Of a stretch of 64,000 nucleotides of DNA, positions 15,688 to 25,400 are shown piece by piece. The number at the start of each line of letters is the position of its first letter. The stretch's first letter is position 1. The stretch is from contig OY762280.1 in the NCBI GenBank assembly GCA_963665525.1, forward strand, positions 3,782,001-3,846,000, in the 5' to 3' direction. Below the pieces are notes generated by a model, which made no database searches, was not told where the DNA came from, and saw nothing but the letters and a program-made list of their open reading frames with translations. The DNA is from UBA12077 sp963665525. Lineage in GTDB: Bacteria > Bacteroidota > Bacteroidia > Bacteroidales > UBA12077. The position numbers and the translations under genes are program-made.

Positions 15688-15741
15688 ATTTTATTATCAA
15701 TTTACTAACGACTAAAAACTATTTACTATTGACTAGCTAAT

Positions 15742-17280
15742 TTAGCTGCTTCTTGCCTTTTTAAACAAAATATTCCACACTGCTTTCCAGAAGTATTTCC
15801 AGTCGGTGCGAAAAGGATGTTTTAAATATTGATCCAGGTATTTATGTTCTGAAGCTTGAATTTCATCCAATGTTTTGGGCATATCTACATAAAAAGGAGG
15901 AATCAATCCGGGTTTGCATTTAATGCGTTTTTCCTGAAGGTCCTGACTGTATAGGCTATAGTAATGCTTACTTAATGGCCGAACTCCAACTAGTTTCATC
16001 TCACCACGCAAAAAATTAATGAGCATAGGAAGCTCATCAAGCCATATTTTACGAAAGAATTTACCGGCAGTAGTAATTCTAAAATCATCTTTAAACTTAC
16101 CTCCTTCTTTTAAATTGGATTGTTGGTAAATATATTCCTGCAGGTATTCAGCATAAGGGTGCATGGTACGAAGCTTATATACATGAATGATCTTACCGTT
16201 TTTTCCAATACGTTGCAGCTTTACAAAAGGGCCGTAAGTAGGCTCTGTATCGTAAAATGGGATTCGTTTTTTACGGGCAACAAAATATAAACATCCATGA
16301 ATTTCTTTTTCATTGATGATTTCAAAACCACAGGAATAGAGGCGTCCAAATGTTTCAGCTTTGGAAACTACACGATTTTGACCTCTTGTGAGAAAGAAAT
16401 AAATGCGTTTGGTGAGGTTAAATTTTGGAAAAATCCGTTTGATAATAAAATCAAAGAAATAATAAATCCTGTTAAGAATGGGAGGGTATTTTTTTAGAAT
16501 ACGTGCTTTACGTTGGTCTTTGGTTTCTACACATCCTATGAATAAACCTTGTTCAGGAAGTTTACGATTGATTGACTCAAAAAATTTGTTGATAAAGCGG
16601 ATATCATTAATGCGTTTGAGGTTTACAATTTTTTTGTAGATGTTTTGAGGTAATTTATCTACATTAAATCGTGTGGTAGTAGCTAATAAAGAATAATCAG
16701 GAGTATTTAAATCAATGTTTTCATATAGAAACTGAAATACTTCCAGGTTGGATTCTTCAACAATGGCATCTTTAATATTCTCCGGAACCGGTTCAAGGGT
16801 AAGTTCAGGAGGGAATAGCTCCGATTCAGGGATATCTGTTTTTTTACCTGCAATACGCTGATAGGCTTCAAATACTTTAGAAGTGTCCGGCCCTACCTTG
16901 GCGTTGCAGATAAAGTAATCACAAAAAGCGAAGAATAACTCAATGAGGCTGGTAATGGCTATGGTACCTCCAAAAACCAATCGTGAAAAAGAGGCTGATC
17001 GCGACAGGTACATGATGATGGCAGCAAGGCCTGCTATGGCAGTATTCACCATTAGAATATAAATCCAGGATTTAAGCAGAGAAGTTCGTTCCGGGGCTGT
17101 ATATTTTTGGGATATCAGAGAAATAAAAATCCAAATGGAAGCAAATACCAAAAATGGAAGAATATAATTGGGTAAATATACCCGAATGGTAGCCGGTTTT
17201 GCCCAGATCATGATGAAAAAAGAAGCAAACAATGCCAGGATGTCAAAAAATGTGTTGATAAAAAGGGATCGGCGAGACAT
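15742..17280 (-). CDS. Polyprenyl-phosphate sugar-1-phosphate transferase with methyltransferase-like middle domain
   Basis: The protein has 512 residues. Four N-terminal hydrophobic helices lie at about 8-130. The middle region (about 225-345) has G-L-F-I-G-C-V-E-T and F-G-R-L-Y-S-C-G-F-E-I-I, recalling a degenerate SAM-methyltransferase fold. The catalytic sugar-transferase domain (about 345-510) shows K-L-Q-R-I-G, Y-K-L-R-T-M, G-K-F-F-R-K-I-W-L-D-E-L-P and G-V-R-P-L-S. The last motifs are those of PglC/WcaJ/WbaP-type phosphoglycosyl transferases, which start glycan synthesis on undecaprenyl phosphate. The usual CoA-binding-like central domain of WcaJ is absent and replaced. It presumably initiates the repeat unit built by the downstream cluster. 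A TACCTTTG -7 box lies 23 bp upstream. Confidence 0.88.
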   Translation of the reverse strand: MSRRSLFINTFFDILALFASFFIMIWAKPATIRVYLPNYILPFLVFASIWIFISLISQKYTAPERTSLLKSWIYILMVNTAIAGLAAIIMYLSRSASFSRLVFGGTIAITSLIELFFAFCDYFICNAKVGPDTSKVFEAYQRIAGKKTDIPESELFPPELTLEPVPENIKDAIVEESNLEVFQFLYENIDLNTPDYSLLATTTRFNVDKLPQNIYKKIVNLKRINDIRFINKFFESINRKLPEQGLFIGCVETKDQRKARILKKYPPILNRIYYFFDFIIKRIFPKFNLTKRIYFFLTRGQNRVVSKAETFGRLYSCGFEIINEKEIHGCLYFVARKKRIPFYDTEPTYGPFVKLQRIGKNGKIIHVYKLRTMHPYAEYLQEYIYQQSNLKEGGKFKDDFRITTAGKFFRKIWLDELPMLINFLRGEMKLVGVRPLSKHYYSLYSQDLQEKRIKCKPGLIPPFYVDMPKTLDEIQASEHKYLDQYLKHPFRTDWKYFWKAVWNILFKKARSS

Positions 17281-17303
17281 ACTTTAGTTTAAAGTTTTCA
17301 GTT

Positions 17304-17311
17304 CAAAGGTA
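17304..17311 (-). promoter_or_regulatory. Candidate -7 element for the sugar transferase gene
   Basis: On the minus strand TACCTTTG matches TAnnTTTG and ends 23 bp before the ATG at 17280. A -33 TTTG at the right spacing is not present, so only half the promoter is supported. Confidence 0.4.
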
Positions 17312-17416
17312 TAAGTTTTTGCTTATTGAGTTTAAAATTAAGGGTAAAAGTTTAAAGTAAAAAGTTTAAAGTAAAAAGATGCAATTTTTAATTATCAAAG
17401 ACCAAAGAACAATTAT

Positions 17417-17451
17417 CAATGAACAATGAACAATGAACAATGAACAATGAA
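17417..17451. repeat. 7-bp tandem repeat CAATGAA x5
   Basis: Five exact CAATGAA units run from 17417 to 17451, with degenerate units on both sides. Confidence 0.9.
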
Positions 17452-17568
17452 CAATTATCAATGAACAATTTTTAAAGAATAATTAGTTAGAAAGTAAAAA
17501 CTTGGTGTCCTGTTCTGTCAATTATTGATAGTTTTCGGAATGTCGGAAGATTTATCAAATTTATTCCA

Positions 17569-17756
17569 TTTGTCATTCTCGCGAAGGCGGGAATCTATTT
17601 TAGCTTTATCATGAGATGCTCAACCTATTTGGGAATGCCTGCATTAGCAGGTAAGGGGAATTAGGCAATAGTAGTTAATCCCCCCGGCCCCCTTTAAAAA
17701 TGGGGAGAATATCATTCATCCTTCTTTTTCTGTCATGCTGAGCCTGTCGAAGTATG
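17569..17756. repeat. Composite hairpin repeat, copy 1
   Basis: This 188-bp unit contains, in order, a GTCAT hairpin (17572-17594; arms ATTCTCGC and GCGGGAAT, one T-G pair), a small CCTGC/GCAGG hairpin, a CCCCCTTT/GGGG stem and a GTCATGCTGAG element ending AGTATG (17732-17756). Copy 2 is 144 bp away in the same orientation. Confidence 0.85.
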
Positions 17757-17900
17757 TATACCTAAAAATGAGCAATTGTTAATGACCAATGATCTACATA
17801 CTTAATAATTAGTAAAGGAGCAAGTTGTGAGAATATGAGAGAGGGAAATATCGAGAATAAGAAATAAGAAAGTGAGATTTATAGAAAAGTTTATATTGCA

Positions 17901-18091
17901 TTTGTCATTGCCGACCTGATCGGCAATCTATTTTAGCTTTATCATGAGATGCTAAAGTCTAGTTGGGAATGCCTGCATTAGCAGGTAAGGGGAATTAGGT
18001 AATAGTAATAAATCCCACCCGGCCCCCTTTAAAAAGGGGGAGAATATCATTCATCCTTCTTTTTCTGTCATGCTGAGTTTATCGAAGTATG
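17901..18091. repeat. Composite hairpin repeat, copy 2
   Basis: This copy has the same four-part layout as copy 1. About nine bases in ten are identical outside the first hairpin, whose arms here are ATTGCCGA (17907-17914) and TCGGCAAT (17920-17927). The first stem therefore differs in sequence but still pairs perfectly. Confidence 0.85.
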
Positions 18092-18128
18092 ACCAGTGTC
18101 TTTTGTAAATTACTATTCACCTTTCTGC

Positions 18129-18148
18129 ATCCCGATAGCTATCGGGAT
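18129..18148. repeat. Perfect 20-bp palindrome
   Basis: ATCCCGATAGCTATCGGGAT is fully self-complementary. It lies 25 bp beyond the stop of the deacetylase-like gene (18174). It could help end that transcript, although no T-run follows. Confidence 0.7.
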
Positions 18149-18173
18149 TTATCGGAGATCTCTATAATAATGG

Positions 18174-18986
18174 TTATCGTATTTTATTCAAAATAAATTT
18201 CGCCACATTCTTTGTATTCTGCAAAACCAATTCTTTAGTCCATGCCAGCGGATGGTCTGTCCATCGTTGTGGATGAAAGGTAAACATGATTTGATTTGGC
18301 AACTCACTTTTCTTGGCAGCTAGCATTATATCATGAGTGCTTTTAAAACTTTTATCTTTTGTCTTTTTACTTTTTACTTTATCACGTACACTCACTTTTT
18401 CTCCATCCCATCTTCTACCTGTGTCAGTTAGGTATAAGACCTTCGAAAAATCCACATCAAAATAGGGTTCACCAATAACACCAAAATCTCTGTAATTATA
18501 ATATTTCCAAAGGAGTTTGTTATCATATTTCGAAAGTGGGCTCCCATGCATGCAAATGGTTTTTACGGGATAGTATTGACGAAGTTTATCTAATTGTTCT
18601 TCAAATAGTTCAATGGCTTTTTTTGCAATGTTTACTTCTTGCAGTTTTGAATTCTGAATTCTGAATTCTGAATTCAGTTGTTTTGCTGCAATATCCATTG
18701 TCTCATAATGAAAGCCTATCTCATGTCCTAAATTGGCAATTTCTTCAATTATATTCGGATTAAAACTTTCTGGTACAATTCGAAAATAATAACTTCCTTT
18801 TATTCCTAACTTATGTTGTATTTGTGCAAATTGTAAGGAGTTCTCCGGTAATTTATCTACATCATGTCGCAGAACAATTGATTTTGGTAATGGATTATCT
18901 AAAAATTTTTGAAAGGTCTGAAAATTATAACCTTTTTTTTGCAGAAGATTTAATAGACATTTATATATATCAATAGTGAAATCCAT
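18174..18986 (-). CDS. Polysaccharide deacetylase-like protein
   Basis: The 270-residue protein has the NodB-fold entry motif I-V-L-R-H-D-V-D-K (about 37-45), where His-Asp-x-Asp would bind metal. The second metal/active-site segment is G-H-E-I-G-F-H-Y-E-T (about 87-96), and a late T-F-H-P-Q-R-W motif follows. Members remove acetyl groups from glycan amino sugars or act as amidase-like hydrolases. No signal peptide is seen, so it may be cytosolic. Two segments look foreign: residues about 104-113, encoded by GAATTCT tandem repeats (18649-18676), and the Lys-rich K-V-K-S-K-K-T-K-D-K-S-F-K, encoded by A-rich simple sequence (18341-18382) like that in the nearby intergenic DNA. Both keep the frame open. 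Confidence 0.78.
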   Translation of the reverse strand: MDFTIDIYKCLLNLLQKKGYNFQTFQKFLDNPLPKSIVLRHDVDKLPENSLQFAQIQHKLGIKGSYYFRIVPESFNPNIIEEIANLGHEIGFHYETMDIAAKQLNSEFRIQNSKLQEVNIAKKAIELFEEQLDKLRQYYPVKTICMHGSPLSKYDNKLLWKYYNYRDFGVIGEPYFDVDFSKVLYLTDTGRRWDGEKVSVRDKVKSKKTKDKSFKSTHDIMLAAKKSELPNQIMFTFHPQRWTDHPLAWTKELVLQNTKNVAKFILNKIR

Positions 18987-19286
18987 ACTTAAATATTAGT
19001 AATAGGGTAAAAGTATAATAAATATTGAGTAAAGGAAAGTGTGTAAATTAATTTTGAATCAAATATGAGTAAAATAATACGTGTGTTTTTCATATTAAAA
19101 TAATTACATATTTTAAGTATTACTTTAGATTATAAACATTTTGCTTTATTTGATTGTTTAACAGATACCTATAGAAGATATTTATAGACGGATTTTTAAT
19201 TAAAGATATTGGCTAAAATTATTTATTTTTAAAAATTTTTGCTAATTTTATTATAAACGGATGAATATTAATTAAATAAAAAGAAT
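18987..19286. other. AT-rich divergent intergenic region
   Basis: This 300-bp gap separates the minus-strand deacetylase-like gene from the plus-strand T9SS gene, so it should contain both promoters. No complete TTTG/TAnnTTTG pair was found on either strand, and no repeat or RNA structure was recognised. Confidence 0.5.
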
Positions 19287-22235
19287 ATGAAACAAATTCA
19301 TTTACTTTTAGTTTACGCTTTTACAGCAGTTTTTTTATTATGGTTTAGTGATGGAAAAAGTCAAACAACTATTCATTTTGATACGCCTGAAAATTGGATT
19401 CAGGATGAAGGAGTCTCCTCATTAGCTTCTTATGGTTCACATGCGTATCAGGAGTCAGGAGTAGTAATACAAGGAACGAATGTTTTAAGAAATACAACGA
19501 CCGTTCAGGATGGATTTTCTGGAGCCATTGGTACTTATTCAATAAGAATTAGAAATGCAACTGATGCAAAGGCTTTAATAACAGTTGCTTCGGGAGGAAT
19601 ATCTACTTTTTCATTTAAGGTAAGAAGATGGGATAGTAGTCCGATACCAGTTTATAGTGTAAAATATTCATTAGATGGTGGATCTAATTGGGTGGATTTA
19701 ACTAGCATTAATGGTGATTTGCTTACTTCAAGCGATTGGTTTACATATAATGGTACTATAAATAGTACTAATGATAATATTCAAATTGAAATAGCAAACA
19801 CTGGCACCACTGAACGAATTATGATTGAAGATTTTATGTGGACCGAATTTTCTGGAGCAGGTAATATAGATCCTGTGATTACTAATATTATCCAAACACC
19901 AATGCTTGTGCAATCACAAAACTCGGTTGGTGTAGATGCTGAAGTAACGGATTCTGATGGTACGATTGAGCTGGTTGAATTACATTGGGGTACTTCTGCA
20001 AGTGCATTAGATAATACAATATTGATGACTTCTTGGGGAGGAGATATATATACAACCATGACAACTATTCCTGAGCAAGTAAATGGTGCTACTGTATATT
20101 ATGAAATATATGTAGAAGATAATGATGGAGGTACAACAACTTCTTCAATACAAAGTTATCTTGTTGTTCCATATACCTACGAGGAACTGTTTACAACAGA
20201 TTTAGGAGAGTGTTATACATATAGTGTTTCAGGAGACACAAAATATTGGAACCATAATTCATCACTTGGAAATGCTCAGATGAATGGTCATGATTCGGGC
20301 GAGCTTGAAGAAGATTGGTTAATTCTTCCTACAATGAATCTTACAGGTGAGGATTTATTGCTATCATTTGATAGCTGGAGAAGATATGGTGTAGATGATG
20401 CGGTAAATTATTTGAAATTATATTATTCTGTCGATTATCCTGGCAGTGGCGATCCAACAAATTATACCTGGCAAGAATTACAGTTTATAGAACCAACTGA
20501 AGAACAAGTTTGGACATCTTCAGGTAAAATGGAACTTTCAACTATTGTTGGTAATGCTGTATATTTTGGTTTTAAGTATCATTATAATTCTGGAAGTTAT
20601 ACGCAATGGTATATTGACAATATTAGAATTGAAAAGAGAACTTATTCTGTGACATTTGATTTAACAGATGGAACAAATCCAATAGGAACTGATCCAATTG
20701 TTGGTGCTACCATAGACTTTTATTCATCGGAGATGATTAGTGATGCTTCTGGTGAAGCAGTACGCTTATGGATAGAACCGGAAAATGATTTGATATATAC
20801 CATTACGAAAGAGGGATATCATGATTATATTGATACGCTGGACGTTGTTGATAAAGATTTAATTAAAGAAGTGAAAATGCTTGACACATCTGTAGCTATT
20901 GATGTAGTTGCTAATCCTGATGATGGTTTTGCCACTATTTCATGGACTGGTTTGGGCGCAGATAGTTACAGAATACTTTATTACGAAACAGGAACTACCG
21001 CTAATCAGTTTTTAAGTGCATCATCCAGTCCTGCCAGTATCCCTGTTCAACCAACTACCACTTATACAGTAAGGGTTAAGACCTTAGTTAATGGCGTATG
21101 GTCATTATATAGTGATCCAGTAGAGTTTACTTCATTAGCAGGAACACAGCAAATAGCTGATAATATCACGATTAGTAATATTGGAAGTAATACAGCGGAT
21201 GTTAACTGGGATGGATCAGGCGCAGATAGTTACAGAATACTTTATTACGAAACAGGAACTACCGATAATCAGTTTTTAAGTGCATCATCCAGCCCTGCCA
21301 GTATCCCTGTTCAACCAGCTACTACTTATACATTAAGGGTTAAGAGCTTAGTTAATGGTGTATGGTCATCGTATAGTGATGCAGTAGAATTCACATCACT
21401 AGCAGGTGTTCAGCAGATAGCCGATAATATCACGATTACTAATATTGGAAGCAATACAGCGGATGTTAACTGGGATGGATCAGGCGCAGATAGTTACAGA
21501 ATACTTTATTACGAAACAGGAACTACCGCTAATCAGTTTCTAAGTGCAAACTCAAGCCCTGCAAGTATCCCCGTTCAACCCTCTACGACTTATACAGTAA
21601 GGATAAAGACTTTAGTTAGTGGCGTATGGTCATCGTATAGTGATGCAGTAGAATTCACATCACTAGCAGGTGCTCAGCAAATAGCTGATAATATTACCAT
21701 AAGTAATATTGGAAGTAATACAGCGGATGTTAATTGGGATGGTTCTGGAGCAGAGATTTACAGAATTTTGTACTATGAAACAGGCACTACAAATAATCAG
21801 TTTTTGAGTTCAAGTTCAAGTCCGACTACTATATCTGTACAACCCTCTACTACTTATACGGTCAGAGTAAAATCAATGATTAATAGTGTTTGGTCATCAT
21901 ATAGTGATCCTGTTGAATTTACATCTGCAGCAACCCCTCCGCTGGCGCCAAGTATGGTTTCGTCGAGTTCAAATAATTTTGTTTCTAAAGAAGTCTTTGG
22001 AGTTATTTATCCAAATCCGGTAATAGATTATATTCATGTACCCGTGATGTTAGATTTGGCAGAAAACATCAAGGTATCAATAATAGATCTGAATGGTAGA
22101 ATATTAAAAATACATGAACGATCTGTAATTAATCAAACTGAAAGCTTTGATGTTTCAAATCTAGAATCAGGAATATATTTTATAAAAATTGATTCAAAAT
22201 CTTATTCAGAAACGCAAAGGTTTATCAAACAATGA
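19287..22235 (+). CDS. T9SS-secreted adhesin-like protein with four Fn3 repeats
   Basis: The 982-residue precursor has a signal peptide (about 1-26, ending D-G-K-S-Q). An N-terminal beta-sandwich is followed by a cleaved-adhesin/choice-of-anchor-J-type domain (about 300-450; E-E-D-W-L-I-L-P-T-M-N-L, then W-Y-I-D-N-I-R-I). A carboxypeptidase-regulatory-like domain (about 453-533) precedes four 88-residue fibronectin-III repeats (about 535-895). The C-terminal T9SS type A sorting domain has G-V-I-Y-P-N-P and S-I-I-D-L-N-G-R. Such C-termini direct export through the type IX system and anchoring or release at the surface. The Fn3 units have a 264-bp DNA period (20961, 21225, 21489, 21753) and are nearly identical to units in the next two genes. 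A strong terminator follows. Role: probable adhesion or carbohydrate contact. Confidence 0.85.
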   Translation: MKQIHLLLVYAFTAVFLLWFSDGKSQTTIHFDTPENWIQDEGVSSLASYGSHAYQESGVVIQGTNVLRNTTTVQDGFSGAIGTYSIRIRNATDAKALITVASGGISTFSFKVRRWDSSPIPVYSVKYSLDGGSNWVDLTSINGDLLTSSDWFTYNGTINSTNDNIQIEIANTGTTERIMIEDFMWTEFSGAGNIDPVITNIIQTPMLVQSQNSVGVDAEVTDSDGTIELVELHWGTSASALDNTILMTSWGGDIYTTMTTIPEQVNGATVYYEIYVEDNDGGTTTSSIQSYLVVPYTYEELFTTDLGECYTYSVSGDTKYWNHNSSLGNAQMNGHDSGELEEDWLILPTMNLTGEDLLLSFDSWRRYGVDDAVNYLKLYYSVDYPGSGDPTNYTWQELQFIEPTEEQVWTSSGKMELSTIVGNAVYFGFKYHYNSGSYTQWYIDNIRIEKRTYSVTFDLTDGTNPIGTDPIVGATIDFYSSEMISDASGEAVRLWIEPENDLIYTITKEGYHDYIDTLDVVDKDLIKEVKMLDTSVAIDVVANPDDGFATISWTGLGADSYRILYYETGTTANQFLSASSSPASIPVQPTTTYTVRVKTLVNGVWSLYSDPVEFTSLAGTQQIADNITISNIGSNTADVNWDGSGADSYRILYYETGTTDNQFLSASSSPASIPVQPATTYTLRVKSLVNGVWSSYSDAVEFTSLAGVQQIADNITITNIGSNTADVNWDGSGADSYRILYYETGTTANQFLSANSSPASIPVQPSTTYTVRIKTLVSGVWSSYSDAVEFTSLAGAQQIADNITISNIGSNTADVNWDGSGAEIYRILYYETGTTNNQFLSSSSSPTTISVQPSTTYTVRVKSMINSVWSSYSDPVEFTSAATPPLAPSMVSSSSNNFVSKEVFGVIYPNPVIDYIHVPVMLDLAENIKVSIIDLNGRILKIHERSVINQTESFDVSNLESGIYFIKIDSKSYSETQRFIKQ

Positions 22236-22263
22236 TATTATTTACTGACTAGTTTAAAAAAAG

Positions 22264-22297
22264 AAAAGGTGCCAATATTTAGATTGGCACCTTTTTT
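22264..22297 (+). terminator. Rho-independent terminator
   Basis: AAAAGGTGCCAAT (22264-22276) pairs with ATTGGCACCTTTT (22283-22295) around a 6-base loop, with the T-run continuing to 22297. It lies 29 bp after the Fn3 gene stop. Confidence 0.9.
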
Positions 22298-22431
22298 CAT
22301 TCTTAAAAGACCGCGATTATATTGGGTTTAAGATGAAGTTAAGGTATTGTTTTATAGCTATTGGAATTTTTTAAAAAAAGTCCTAACTTACTGTGTATTT
22401 GAATATAATAACGTTAAACGAACATAGTATC

Positions 22432-25400
22432 ATGAAAAAAACTTTACTTTATTTGCTTTTATTAGTTGTATTTCAAACCATGACAACAAAGGCTCAGATT
22501 TCTTATGGCGATTACGAAACGTTTAGTCCAAATTTCATTTCTTTCGGCACAACACCATTTGAAATTGTAGCCAATCCTGACAATTCAGGCATTAATACTG
22601 GTAATTTTGTCGGGCACTATATTTCTAGTACAAATACCTGGGAAGGTATCTCGGTTACCCTTGACGGAGAAGTTGACCTGGCCAGTAGTAATACGTTTAC
22701 TATGAAAGTGTATGCCCCCGTAGCTACAACTGTTATAATTCAGTTGGAAAATGCAAAAACCAATGCTGATTATACTACTTCATCAGCATTGTATACTACT
22801 CCTAATCAGTGGCAGGAATTAAGCTTTACTATGGGGTCTTATAGTCCGGAACAATATTATAATCGCTTATTAATATTTTTTGATTATCCTGGTACAACAA
22901 GTGGAAACGACTGGTATTTCGATGATATTGTAGGCTCGCCCCTGGTTGATTATAAAAAACAAACCATGGCTTATGCATTGGATGGGAATAACATTACAAT
23001 TGATGGTGTTATAGATGCAGAATGGAACAATGCCCTGCAATACGATGCTGCCACCCTATATCATAATAATACATTTGATAGTCCAGCTGACTTAACTGCT
23101 TACTGGAAAGCCGGATTCGATGCAAGTGGTATCTATGTGCTGTTGCATGTTACAGCAGATGATGTGCATGTAACCGATTATACTTATGGAGCCTCCTATG
23201 AGCAAGATCTGGTAGAAGTATATATAGATATGAATGTCGGAAACCTGGATGATGGTGCGGGCCCTAGTTCTGGAAATGGGCATTATCAGGCTTCAATCTT
23301 ATCCGAAAGCGGTGCACCTGTAAATTGGTCGGGAGGAGATTTTAATGGACAACATTCTGTGGTAGTAAACATGGATAATTCATACATTCATGAATTGTTT
23401 ATACCATGGAGTGATATGCCCGATGCATCCTGGAATATATTTTCGCCCAATGGAGTATCAAAAATTGGTTTTGATGTAAATATATCAGATAATGATGGTA
23501 TTGAAAATGGAGATGCAAGAAACAGAAAAGTATGGGCCAACAATGGTGCAGGACCTAATTCTGTTGAAAACTGGATTAACATGGATGATGCCGGTGAAAT
23601 GTTTTTCTTCGTTACGGATACAGTGAATCAAGTTGATAGGGAAGCTCTTATAGCTATTTATAATGCTTTAGATGGTGACAACTGGACCAATAATACCAAT
23701 TGGAATACCTCAGCATCTGTAAGCACTTGGTATGGTGTTACGGTTACAGGCGATAGAGTAACACAATTGTATTTAAGTGAGAATAACCTTGGGGGTACTA
23801 TCCCAGCAGAAATTGGAAATTTAACAGAATTAACAGAATTATATTTAGATCATAACCAATTAAGTGGATCCATACCAAGTGAACTGGGGGATTTAATCCA
23901 TCTTACACGGTTGGATTTATGGGTAAATCAATTATCGGGGTCTATTCCTGCAGAACTGGGTAATTTAACAAATCTACAGAATCTGGGACTTAATTATAAT
24001 CAATTAACAGGATCAATTCCAGCAGAATTAGGTAATTTAACTAACTTGCAACAATTATATTTAAATCAAAACCAATTAAGTGGATCCATACCAAGTGAAC
24101 TGGGGAATTTAACTAACTTACAAAAGCTATACTTGGAACATAACCAATTAAGCGGTTCTATACCGAGTGAACTGGGTAATTTAACAAATCTCACACTTCT
24201 GTCTTTATGGGATAATCAACTAACAGGGATCGTTCCACCAGAATTAGGTAATTTAACTAATCTGCAGAATCTGGGATTTAATTATAATCAAGTAACAGGG
24301 CCAATCCCACCAGAATTAGGTAATTTAACTAACTTGCAACAATTATATTTAGATAATAACCAGTTAAGTGGATCAATACCGAGTGAACTGGGGAATTTAA
24401 CAAATCTCAAACTTCTACGATTACGAGCTAATCAATTAACAGGATCAATCCCACCAGAATTAGGTAATTTAGATAGCTTGCAAATATTTAGTTTAGAACA
24501 TAACCAATTAAGCGGATCAATACCAAGTGAACTGGGAAATTTAGTAAATCTCACATTTCTGTCTTTTTGGGATAATCAATTAACAGGGTCTATTCCTGCT
24601 GAATTAGGTAATTTAACAAATCTGCAGACTCTAAGTTTTAGTAATAATCAATTTACAGATCTGCCTGATTTAAGTGCTCTTACTGCATTAACTACTTTAT
24701 ATCTTAATGACAATTTATTTGATTATACCGATTTGGAAACAGCAAATGTTAATTGGGCAGGTCTTATTACGGGTGTTTATGCTCCACAAAATACTGAGGC
24801 AAACATTATACGCACCGATGCTGCAGATATTACCTTAAGTACAAATATTGGAGGCGTTGCTAATGAGTACCAATGGCAGAATTTTGGAGATGATATACCA
24901 GGAGAAACAAATCCTACACTTGTTCTTCCTTTGGCAGCAGAGGGTTATTATGACCTTATGCTTAGCAATCCAAATTTCCCTGATCTAATTTTTGATTTTA
25001 CTACGGAAGCAATAAATCTTGACCCGGGAGTACCACAAGTAGAATATGACGCGCTTATGGCATTGTACAATGCTACTGACGGTGCAAATTGGACTGATAA
25101 TACCAATTGGAATACAACTGAACCTGTAGAAAGTTGGTTCGGAATTACTGTTTCGGGAGGACAGGTTACTGAGGTTAACTTAAGAGATAATAACTTAATT
25201 GGTAATATTCCTTCAGAAATAGGTGCTTTGATAAATTTAGAAATATTAGATTTAGTAAGTAATGAATTATCAGGAGAAATTCCTTCCGAGATTTATCATT
25301 TAACAAATATGACAAAATTATGGTTGGGAAGCTCTCTGTTAAGTGGAAGTATTTCTGCTGAAATAGGTAACTTGACCAATTTAATAGATTTAAGGTTATA

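Larger units (their letters stand above)
17281..18173. other. Long repeat-filled intergenic region, no gene
   Basis: This 893-bp gap contains A-rich simple sequence (about 17345-17380), 7-bp tandem repeats (17417-17451), two copies of a 188-191 bp composite repeat (17569-17756 and 17901-18091) and a 20-bp perfect palindrome (18129-18148). No plausible coding frame was found. Confidence 0.8.

Noticed and set aside
15245..17451. Short regular repeats considered as CRISPR arrays
   Set aside because: Units of 14 and 7 bp are contiguous without spacers, and no cas gene is present.
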